Below are positions 1 to 12,000 of a stretch of 64,000 nucleotides of DNA, piece by piece. The position numbers were made by a program, and so were the translations under genes. The notes below the pieces were generated by a model. It saw only the letters and a program-made list of their open reading frames with translations, made no database searches and was not told the DNA's origin. Numbering within the stretch: the first letter of the stretch is position 1; each line of letters begins with the position of its first letter. Origin of the DNA: Phorcus lineatus (Eukaryota > Mollusca > Gastropoda > Trochida > Trochidae); NCBI GenBank assembly GCA_921293015.1, contig OV121089.1:43533220-43597219 (forward strand). Reading direction: 5' to 3'.

Positions 1-3000
1 TCTTCTTGCCGTAGAGTTTGGTCGGCACATATGAAGGCCCATGCTACATTGCCGACGTAAGTTTGCTCAAAGCGAGCCGATCCGCTACCAATCTGAACAA
101 GGACACCGCCATTGTTGTGAACCTTCTGGAGGACTTCCGGTATGTAATGGCTGTCAAGTTCACCGAACATCACCGTGGGACGAAGAGACACTGTGTGGAA
201 GACACCGCCTGGAATGATGATCATTTATAATATCATATGCTCTCAGTCTGTTTTCAAAGGAAAATCATTTATAGTTAAAGACTTGAACTGATGTGTACAA
301 AGTTCTTTATGAAGATATCAATTTTAAAATGAAATTTTCATAGAAAAAACAATACAGTGACGTCACTAGAGATTTATAAATTAAAATAAACAAATATGAG
401 ATTCCGCACCTCAATCTTCCTTTATATGAATGAAGATGTTTCAACAATATTAAAATTAAAGTGTGTGTTGATTTTAGAAATTACCAGATTTAAGTCGCTG
501 TCCGTTATAACTTAGTACCATGCGTTCTGCCTTCAATTTTGATCGTCCGTACCCATCGTAAATGAGGGTATTCGGTACCCTTGTATCTTCCTCGGTACCA
601 TCAACTATGTCCTCATAGCCGCACACCACGTCCACAGAGCTAGCGTAGACCATGTGATCGATATTCTCCTTGAGACACGCCTTCAGCACCTGACTGGTAC
701 CTGAGTAAAATACAGAATAGGAATCTATCTGTTGAAATAAAAATCGAATAGAAAAAAAGCTTGCTTTATGTACTATCACAATGAATTGTATTCATGATAT
801 ATTGTCTACCCAGATTACTGAAGAGGAGGTTATAAAATCTATCAATGAGTTAGAGTGGAATAAGGCCGCGGGACATGATGGTATTCCTCCCTTATTTTAT
901 AAGGCCTCTCTTACTGCTATTGTGTCGTATCTGAGAGAATTATTCAATACATTTCTTGATAATGGTAAATTTCCCTCGGTTTTGGAATATTGGTATGATT
1001 GTACCCCTATTTAAGACTGGTAGTGTTTCCGAAACATCCAATTATCGTGGGATATCCCTTTTGAATGTTAGGGGAACACTATTTGCTCATATTTTAGAAA
1101 GGCGCTTACGCGCTTGGGTTGATATAAATTAGCTACTGGATGAAGCTCAAGCCGGTTTCAGACCTGATTACAGCACATCAGACAATATATTCGTATTACA
1201 AGCACTTTGCACCAAATATCTATGCAGATCAAAAGGGAGATTTTACTGCGCTTTCATTGATTTTAAAAAAGCCTTTGATTTTGTCGATCGCAAGAAATTA
1301 TTATTCATGTTACATACAAAGGGATGCCATGGCAAAATGTATAATATTTTAAAAAGTATGTATGAATCTGTAGAATCCTGTGTAAGAACTGATTCTGATC
1401 TTACTGAAACGTTTAACACTACTGCCGGTGTAAGGCAAGGTTGTGTCCTTAGCCCCTTGCTATTCATCTTTTTTATAAATGAATTAGTTGTTAGTATGTA
1501 TGATACATGCAACAATGGAATATTTGTCACCCCTGAAATCAAAGACTTACTTTTACTTTTGTTTGCTGACGATATTGTTACATTTTCAAACATGGTAAAT
1601 GGCTTGCAGCGCCAGTTGAATATTCTACAAAACTTTTGTGACACTTAGGGATTAGAACTGAATATGGATAAATCATATATAGTTGTCTTTAGAAACGGTG
1701 GCATAGTGGCGAAAACGGAAAAATGGTCATTCCGTGCCAAAAATATGAATGTTGTTACGTATTACAAGTATTTAGGACTTGTTTTTTCAAATCGACTAAA
1801 TTGGTCCACGGCATGTAAAACCCTCGCAGCACAAGCCAAAAAGGCACTGTTTTCCATTTTTAAACTTCAAGATTAACAAGTTTATTTCTTATGATTCTGC
1901 TTGTCTACTTTTTGACACCAAAATAGCACCAATTGTATTATATGGTTCGGAAATCTGGGGAGCACGGTATTTTGAAGTTATAGAAAATATTCATGCGTCT
2001 TATTATAAAAGGTTTTTTACAGTCGGAAAATATGCATCAAATAAAGCTATACTTGGTGAAACAGGTCTTCATAACATGCATATTGAAAGTCAAATGAGAG
2101 TAATTAAATATTGGATCAAACTTATTAGAATGCCTGATTATCGCAACGCCCACCAATGCTACCAACTATTGTTATCATTAGATGATCGTGGAAAATATTC
2201 ATGGGCTTCAGATGTTAGAAATATCTTATTTTCAAGTGGATTTTCTTATGCCTGCTTAAATCAAGACGTCGGTGATAGAGAAATATGTTTGTCAATGTTT
2301 AAGCAACGAATAAGAGATATATTTATTCAGAATTGGTCCGAAACAGTTAATTCATCTAATTTTTCTAAGTCATTATTCCCGTTGTAAATCAGTGTTCGGG
2401 CCGGAAAAGTATATAAGCGTTCTCAATGATAAGTCACTTTTGAGAAATTACTGTAAATTTAGAATTTCGCTCCACTCCTTTAAAATATAGTCGTTCAGAA
2501 AAGATAACAATACAGTAGATGATTTGTCATGTTCGTATTGTTCGTCTGGTCAAATAGAAGACGAATTTCATATATTGTTAGTTTGTGACGCATTTTCAGC
2601 TTGTTGTTACAAGTATTTAAATTGTACTAATGTAACGTATCAAAAGATGTATAATCTGTTAAATTCAAACAATGATGATGTCATCAAATCTGTCGCAATT
2701 TTTATAAATCAGTTGATGTCCATTTTGAAATCTCGAGGTAAACCTTTGTCTACGTCACGTGATCAAAGTCTGTCATGATGGACCTGCAATTGTACTTTGG
2801 GCCACTGGGCCTTTAATACTGAATAAACCTGTCTGTCTGTCTGTCTGTATTCATAAACATGTATCCATTTGAGTTGAACGTTTCCTGTAAATATTACACG
2901 ATAAGCAAGATACACTGTGTTGAATATTATTAAAATCGATGACCACTAACCTAGAACATTTACTCTCTCCATGAGCTCATAGTCGGGGAAGTTGTTGACG

Positions 3001-6000
3001 CTGATGACGGAGGCTAGATGGAAGACTGACGTCACTCCGCTGAAGGCGCTTGTGTCCTGTAGGTCGCTGATGTCTAGCACGTGTGACGTCACTGGAACCC
3101 TGTCATCGTAATCTGCAACATTTTGTAGATCACGATCTAACTTATATCAGGGATGAGGTTTTATTTAGAGTTCATTGGTAAAATCCAGCCATTTTTAATT
3201 GACACCTAATCTTTGTTGTTGAGGAAAGGTATTGAAAGTGAGTACTAAAACTACGAAAAGTACTCGTCGTGAGGAAAAAATATCAAATCAAAGTGAAAAT
3301 CAAAAGTTTCAACGGGGATTGCTTTATTAATTAATTGAGCATGAACTTTTGACAATATACAAGACTCTAGAATTAAACAGAAGAGTCATCGCATGAATCG
3401 AAACACATAACATTTCAAATGTTTGTAGGTTTGTCGTCCCGTGTTTTTAAAACCACAAAGAGAGCGCATCTTGGGATAATGACTGACAAGTGTTTCGCGT
3501 TTGCTGAAAATAACATGTAAAGTGTGGGATATTATCTGAAGACGATTACTCAATTGGAGTTACTGTTTAAGTCGTATTTCCAAAGAAACAAAAAAATTCA
3601 TTCATGTTGAAGTCTAATCCCCAAAAAGCCACATATCGTCGCGTCAGAAATGAAAGGTTGTAAGTGGCACTTACGACCTGAATGTCTTTTTATGTACAGC
3701 TGGAATCTCATTCCCATGATGCATCGTTATGTCTTAATATGGTAAAAATCGGGCCAGAACTTCCTGACCTATGACACAAAAAGGATGGTTGTATGTGCAG
3801 GTGACTAGTTTTTCACGAACTATAAAACATCGTATGTGAACATGAATCTGAGGTAGAAGGTCTTATGGGGCACTTACGACCTAAAGGCAAATGTAACTGG
3901 AAATAAAAAAAGTTGTATCTGCCACTTACGACCTTTCTCCACAAAGTCATAAGGTCGTAAGTGGTAGATAAGACCTTATAGTTGTTTTAATTCATGCACT
4001 ATAAATAAATTGAATTTTTTAAAAATTAGTGACGTTTTTTAAGATCTGTTCAACGTATCTGCTATTTATTAACAGAACATAAATTTTAGAAAGAATGTGT
4101 ATGAAAAAAGTGATAAAAATACGAAAAATGTATCAACTACCTGTCTGACCATGTGCAAAGAACAGTGTGACGGAGAGAGAAAATGTACATCAGTTTCAGA
4201 AAGTTTACCAGTGAGTATCCTCGTGTACATAACATAATAGCAATTGCTTTTACATGTTTGCAATCATACTTGATTGAGAAAGCGTTTCATTTGTGATAAA
4301 TTCAATTTTACTTTAATCAAAAAAGCAAATAATTATATTCAAATCAAAAGGTCGTATCTACACATCATTTAAAATTAAAAGGTCACAAGTCATGCACTTA
4401 CGACCTAATGATTCTGTTATATTATTTTTCAGATAAGAAGAAATGAGTAAGGAATCATGCTCAAGGTGTAAAAATCTCAAAAGAAATGTTAGACATGTTG
4501 AAAAACAATTACATTTCATAGAAAATTCAAACTTGTAACTTGTAACGAACTTAAAGAAGAAGTTTTCCGTGATGGAATGCCGTTACATGTTAAAATACTT
4601 TGGGCAAACCATGTTTTCAATGATTTTATGAGACTTGAACATTTGAAAGACCAAAGACTTCTTCTGAATAAGTGTATAAAAAATCATCTAAGGGAATGCC
4701 GTTTCAACGTAAAACATTAAAACAACCCTGCGAAAGGGCTCATAAAAGTGCTAACAAAAGAAGCGAAACAAAGAGAGAAAAAACTATCTCATCTAGCGCT
4801 GATGAAGATGTGCCATTGGCACAAATCGTACTGCAGGTCAAATTAACTGACGAAGATTTCCTGATTGCAGTACCAGAAGAAACATATGATAGAGATAATA
4901 CATCTGGTGCAGACATACTGAAAGCCCCTCATTGCGCTACCAAAGATACAGACATTGAGATGTCAGATGCAGAATTACTAGCTGCAATACAGGACATGTC
5001 ATTTTGTACGGATATACAAATAGTGCCACAGGTAGAACATCTGGTACAGACTGGTACAGACATACAAGTGGCAGAAGAGGTCACGATAACTGCCACAGAC
5101 CTACAACTGGCAGAACAGGAAAACACAACAGACACAGATATACAAAAAGAACAGGACAACACAACAGGTACAGACATACAACAAGTCACGACAGCTACAG
5201 ACAACTCATCTGGTACAGACATAGAAATTGCAGAACAGAAGAAAACATCTGGTAAAGACATACAACTTGCAGATCAGGAAAACACAACAGACACAGATAT
5301 ACAAAAAGAAGAACAGGACAACACAACAGATACAGACATACAAGTCACGTCAGCTACAGACAACACATCTGGTACAGACATACAACAAGTCACGACAGCT
5401 ACAGACAACACATCTGCTACAGACCTACAACAAGTCACGACAGCTACAGACAACACATCTGCTACAGACCTACAACAAGTCACGACAGCTACAGACAACA
5501 CATCTGCTACAGACCTACAACTGGCAGAACAGGAAACCACATCTGACACAGATATACAAATAACAGAAAAGGACAACACAACAGGTACAGATATACAACA
5601 AGTCACGACAGCTACAGACAACACATCTGGTACAGACCTACAACAAGTCACGACAGCTACAAACAACACATCTGCTACAGACCTACAACTGGCAGAACAG
5701 GAAACCACATCTGACACAGATATACAAATAACAGAAAAGGACAACACAACAGGTACAGATATACAACAAGTCACGACAGCTACAGACAACACATCTGGTA
5801 CAGACCTACAACAAGTCACGACAGCTACAGACAACACATCTGCTACAGACCTACAACAAGTCACGACAGCTACAGACAACACATCTGGTACAGACCTACA
5901 ACAAGTCACGACAGCTACAGACAACACATCTGGTACAGACCTACAACAAGTCACGACAGCTACAGACAACACATCTGGTACAGACCTACAACAAGTCACG

Positions 6001-9000
6001 ACAGCTACAGACAACACATCTGGTACAGACCTACAACAAGTCACGACAGCTACAGACAACACATCTGGTACAGACCTACAACAAGTCACGACAGCTACAG
6101 ACAACACATCTGGTACAGACCTACAACAAGTCACGACAGCTACAGACAACACATCTGGTACAGACATACAACAAGTCACGACAGCTACAGACAACACATC
6201 TGGTACAGACCTACAACAAGTCACGACAGCTACAGACAACACATCTGCTACAGACCTACAACTGGCAGAACAGGAAAACACATCTGACACAGATATACAA
6301 ATAGCAGAACAGGACAACACAACAGGTACAGACATACAACCAGTCACGACAGCAACAGACAACACATCTGGTACAGACCTACAACTGGCAAAACAGGAAA
6401 CCACATCTGATACAGATATACAAAAAGAAGAACAGGACAACACAACAGGTACAGACATAGAAATTGCAGAACAGAACAAAACATCTGGTAAAGGCATACA
6501 ACTTGCAGAACAGGAAAACACAACAGACACAGATATACAAATGGCAGAACAAGTCCAGACACCTTATAAAGTCATACAACTGGCAGAGCAGGACAACACA
6601 GTCACTGATTTGACACTAAAGCAAAATATCACAGCTAAAGAAAGTCAAATGCCTTCACCAAATGGAAATGAAAGTTCAAAAGCAGACAAATCAAAGAGAA
6701 TTTTAGAGCCATATGTACAAATTTTAGACATACTTGAAGGCACCAGATTGAAACAAGCGGAACCGTTGTATCGCATAAACAGACCCCCTTTGCATGAGAC
6801 AAGCATGTTTGAATTAGAAAACATTGTTCATGAAGAAAGTGAAGATTCCCTGTCAGATTACGAGAACAACCTTCCCCTGAGTGAATACGCAAAACAGTTG
6901 TTCAATTATCAAGATGAATTGAAACTCAGTGAAAGTTGCTTGTCTGACTTTGGTGACATTAGTTTCAGTTCACTGAATGTCTCAAGACTTAATGACTCTT
7001 CACCAAAGCCGAGTAGTAGTACCTCCAGCACGTTTAAGGCATCAGAAAATGTGGCGAGAAAACAGGCCAGCCGTAAAGCAAAGGCAAGAGCTTTGCATGA
7101 TATGCAGGACCTCAGTTTCTCTGATGATAGCTCTGGACTTGCATATGAACCTCCTAAAAAGATGAGATTCAATTTGACTGATACCTCTGATTCTGAATCT
7201 GATGTGAACAAAGCTGGACCTGGTTATCATGTTACAAATGAAAAGGATGGATTTACTGGAGTCAATCCTACACAAGTCAATCCTACACAAGTCAATCCCA
7301 CACAAGTCAATCCTACACAAGTCAATCCGACATTAGCCAACCCTGCCTTGGTCAACACTACAGTAGTCAACCTTGCCTTGTTCAACACGTCACCTGGTAC
7401 ATTAAAGAAAACCACCACCAAGCAAATATCATCTGAGCGTAAATCAAGAGTGAGGAAACGTAATCCTGAAATGTGGAAAAGTGAAATACGTAAGAGATTG
7501 AGAAATGAGGGCAAAGAATACATGAATTCCAAGGGCAAAAGGGTTGCACAGAAAACATCAAAACGGGTTTCATGTAAATGTAAATACAGATGTTATACCA
7601 TCACTGATGAAGACAGGCTTGGGATTTTTTATGCATACTGGAAGCTTGGATACGAAAGGCAGAGAGATTTCATCAAACAAAATGTTAAGCAAACAGACAA
7701 AGCGAGATCAACAAATAAATGTCAAGAATCTAGGAGACAAAACAGTCTTCATTATTTCATTCCAGTTAATGATCAGAAAATTCAAGTTTGCAAAAAGGTT
7801 TTTCTTGGCGTCCTGTGCATTGGGGAAAAAACAGTGTACTATACAATTGCAAAAAGAAGATCTCTACATTCAACAGACAAACGTGGTCGATCTACACCTT
7901 CAAACAAAATACCTGATGAACATAAACAATATGTTAGAGAACACATTGAATCATTTCCGAAAGTTCCATCACATTATTGTAGAGCAACATCCCAAAGAGA
8001 GTATCTAGCAAGCAATCTCTCTGTCAATAAGATGTATGAACTTTATGTTCAGGAATGCAAACGTCAAAACAGATATCCACTGAAGAGACATGTTTATGGT
8101 CACATCTTCCGGAATGACTTCAATCTTGGTTTTCACATTCCAAAAAAGGACACATGTGCCTTTTGCTCTTCGTATGAAAATATGAACAGTAAAGATAAGC
8201 AATTAAATGCTCAACAATTCAATAATCATCTCAGACGTAAAACAGAGGCGAGAGAACAAAAAGCCAGAGATAAAGCAAAGGCAACAGAAAATGAAAATAT
8301 CACAGTAATTAACTTTGATCTCCAAAAGGTCTTGATAACCCCAAAATGTAATGTGAGTGAATTCTATTACAGCAGGAAACTGGCAACATACAACTTCTCT
8401 GTGTACGAGTTGGTCTACAAGAATGTGAAATGCTACATGTGGAATGAGAGCATTGCTAAACGTGGGAGTTGTGAAATTGCGAGCTGCATTTATGACTACA
8501 ACTCAACCCTTGGAGCTAAAGAGGAAGTTGTTTATTACTCTGATAGTTGCACAGGACAACAAAGGAATCTTCAATTCTCAATCATGTGTTTATATTCCGT
8601 TATCAATCTTCCAATCCAGCAAATTACACACAACTATTTTGAGCGTGGACACTCACAGATGGAAGGGGACTCCGTACACGCTGTGATTGAAAAGGCAACA
8701 AAGCATTCAACAATCTTCACTCCTGCAGAATGGATGGCAGCTGTCCGTAATGCTAAACGAACTGAACCAAAATATAATGTAAAAGCTGTGGACAAGGGAT
8801 TCGTCAAGGATTACAAGAATTTGGCTGACACCGTTGTGAATAACAGAGCAAGGGCTGATGATGGTTCAAAGGTTCTTTGGAACAAAATACACTCATTCCA
8901 ATACAGAAAGTCCCGTCCAGAGAAAATATTCTTCAAATACGAGTTGAGTGAAGAAGACTACAGCTCCTTCACATTTAGTAGAATCAGTGCTCGATCTTGC

Positions 9001-12000
9001 CGGAAGATCAATCTGAAAGGAGTAGGTTTGACTCCTCTATACACCTCAGCAGTGCCCTTAGCCGATGCTAAATACAAGGATCTTTTACAACTCTGCGACA
9101 AAGGTCTGATACCTCAACAATGTCAGGAATTCTTCAGGAATCTCCCCAGCAGCAGCACTGTGAAGGAGACCCTGCCCGAGCCGGATGAAGATGATGTATC
9201 TGACTCAGAGGAGTAAGACATGCATTTCTGGGAGTCCAGTCTAAGTCTGCAATACTCTGCTCAAAAGACTGTCTCTATAGCTTTTGTATATTTTTAAGAA
9301 ATTGTTCTCTGGGGAAATGATGCTTAGAAATATGGACATCACACATGTTCACTTAAGGATAGTAGGATTTAAAGTGACAGATGTCAAAAAATATTTTGTT
9401 TTAAGCTTGATATTATTGTCAAATGAAAGATTTTAAATTTCCCCAAAAAACATCATGAGCATAAGATTGAAATTATGTTAATTAAAGGAGAAACTTCTTT
9501 CATAATTTGGTTGCATTTCTCTAAGATGAGGGTTTCATTATCAATTATGTGTCTGAAAATTAAATTTTGGTAAGTACAAAAACATTTTACTGAAGAAGTT
9601 AGAACTGAATTTCTCAAATTTTATTCTGAATTTCAAACGTCTTTTACGAGTGGTACATTTCATAGTTTGTATTGTTGTAGTTTCAATTTCTCTTCATGGG
9701 CATTTTTCTGGAATCAAAAATAGTATCTAGATTGATGAGTTGGTATTTGATATTTTAATTACACCAGTAGTTCATGTTTTATTGTAATTTGTTTGTTGAA
9801 AATGTTCAATTTTGAAAATAAAATGTTTGATAAAGATAAAACATGTCGTTGTATTGTAGTGATCAAATCGATGGATTTTATGATAAAGGCTCTTGATTCA
9901 ATGATTTTTGTATTCCTCAATATATAAAACACAAGCACTATGATTGTTTCACTATCTATTACCAAAAAATTAACTACATATTAATTGAATGTGAATAAGT
10001 TTTTACCTCACATCCTCTGCACCATATATCTATCTATATCAAATGGTTGTAAGTGTAACCTTAATTTCGTCTAGATGGTTGTAAGTGGCACTTACAACCA
10101 TTTATGAAATCAGTGCCCAGAAGATTTTAATAGAAAAAAGTCATAACTGGCACTTACGTCCGAAATACTTTTTAATATTACATCAACAAGTACGAAGTAA
10201 AAGGACATTTGTCTTTAATTAATAAAAATAGAAAAAACTACCAAGTCACAAAAAACACTATACAAACACAAAGTATTTAAAAATGGCATATTTTCATAAA
10301 CCTGAATATCAAAATCCTCTCATTCCAAACAAACTCTTAAGAAGGTTTTCTTTATTTTTCTCAAAACTATTGTTAACCACATGAGCATCAGTTACAACCT
10401 TTCAACTCTGCCGTCCGGTGGCAACACTTTCATCATTCTGGAAATCTAATGAAATGGCTGAAAATACTGATACTTTATCTTTCAAAGCATGTGGATAGAC
10501 ATCAAAATCATTTTTACATAATGCATAGTTGACAGAACCAACATTTTCAGTAATGGCTGGCGTCGTCCAAATACTTGTTGAAAATACCTCCATGATATAG
10601 AAGCAACAACAAATTGCATTGACAGCAAAACAATGTCCTTAATAATTTGTGGTTTGGCGAACTAACCAATGATTGTCATGTGTCACGTGACGTCTGGGGA
10701 ATCTAGCACGTAAGTTATTTGATACATGATTCAGTCGAGATGTTGTGACGGGCAAACGGAACTACATTAAAGACGGTTACTGTACCATGTATATACACAT
10801 CCTTCAGAAAAATGAAATGACGCACTTGTTAACAAACTACGTAACCGTATTTCCTCGAATAGACGCCTGCTGCTCCTGGTTTTTTTCAAAGCCCACCTTC
10901 AGCCCTGGCGTCTACTCGTGACAGAAATATCGAGCAGGGTAATTCAAACAAAATTATAGATACAGAACCATTAACAAAACCTGAATAACTTTAGGTCATT
11001 ATGTAATCATATATTTTCATTGGAAAAAAACCATTGGTACAATATTTCATCAATTTGAGAGTCAATAATGAGCGAAAATTACAAAACTTTTCATTTCAGA
11101 CGTTTGTGTCAGTGAAAAGGGAAACCCTGCATTTGCGCTTGTCAATTCACAGGAGGGTGTTGTCGTCATTTTGAACAATCTAATAGTTTTTTAAATCTAT
11201 GACAATCCTTGATATTCAAACGCACACTTACACATACAAGGAGTATAGAGTGTATGCTAATCCGATGTTCTCATCGCCACATGACATTAGCCATATGTCG
11301 AAGTTCTGTTGCAATAGTTGTCCATTGAGCTGTCGAAAAGATCTAATTCAACTTGTCTATAAGATATTCTGGTGCTAGTCATCAGTGCAACATGTGGACC
11401 ATCGTAAAGGTGGTCCATCGTAAATGGATGTGAAAAAAGAGACGATTGTTCTATCCGATCTCGGCTTAGTCATCTTCTCAGCCCGTGTGTGGTATGACAG
11501 CACATTGCGAATAGAAATACAGGAACGAAGTTGATTCTTCTAACGCTCGCATACGTTGCCCACTTTTTGTCAATTTATGGTGGGCCTTTTTCAGTGTTTT
11601 ATTTTCCTTAACAGTATCTTAAAGCATTTATGCGACCTCTGTGCCACGTGCCTTTGCACCAATGGCAAGGTAACATTTTAAAAATTATTTTCGCACAGAT
11701 GAGAAGATATTGTTAAAATAACTAATTCAAATGACGTAGGTCCTATTCAAGATTACGAGAGAATAAATTAATATATCACCCGACGTCTATTCTATTTCTT
11801 TCAAATTTGAGATATGGCCTTATTTCGAATAATTACGGTAGAATAATGAATCAACAAGGATGTCATTGTAATACGCTTTAAAGTATGGTTTGGTCGATTT
11901 TATTACAATGATATTTGCGATTTCCCCAAACATCCTTGAATCAAACTAGGGCGGAGTTTGATCAATGAATAGATATATACAATGTACTTGTTACAGCCGG

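Larger units (their letters stand above)
3645..10410 (+). mobile_element. Candidate large DNA transposon with palindromic subterminal repeats
   Basis: Proposed boundaries are an inverted repeat: 3645-3666 on the plus strand against 10389-10410 on the minus strand, 19 of 22 bases identical, both starting CAGA and containing TGAAAGGTTGTAA. Inside these ends, 20-27-bp imperfect palindromes built on GGTYGTAAGTG/CACTTACRACC cluster at both flanks and are absent from the middle. Left sites: 3655-3679, 3858-3882, 3911-3934, 3952-3976 and 4380-4406, plus a half site near 4349. Right sites: 10045-10060, 10075-10101 (a perfect 13-bp-arm palindrome) and 10139-10161. Between them lies one transposase-like ORF. 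The element sits antisense in intron 1 of an HSD gene, and that intron is about 7.0 kb longer than its paralogous intron, close to the proposed 6766-bp element length. No target-site duplication was recognised, so the exact ends are uncertain. Superfamily unassigned. Confidence 0.6.

Noticed and set aside
5340..6390. Regular repeat spacing that could suggest a CRISPR array
   Set aside because: There are no unique spacers, the repeat is coding, and the genome is eukaryotic.
5274..6530. 418-codon minus-strand ORF opposite the 45-bp repeats
   Set aside because: It is a mirror of the in-frame minisatellite (Val/Cys/Ser monotony), has no domain, and ends where the repeat ends.
3655..10101. GTAAGT inside each palindrome as 5' splice donors
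   Set aside because: The match is embedded in a palindrome repeated on both flanks and both strands, so it is better explained as a repeat motif.
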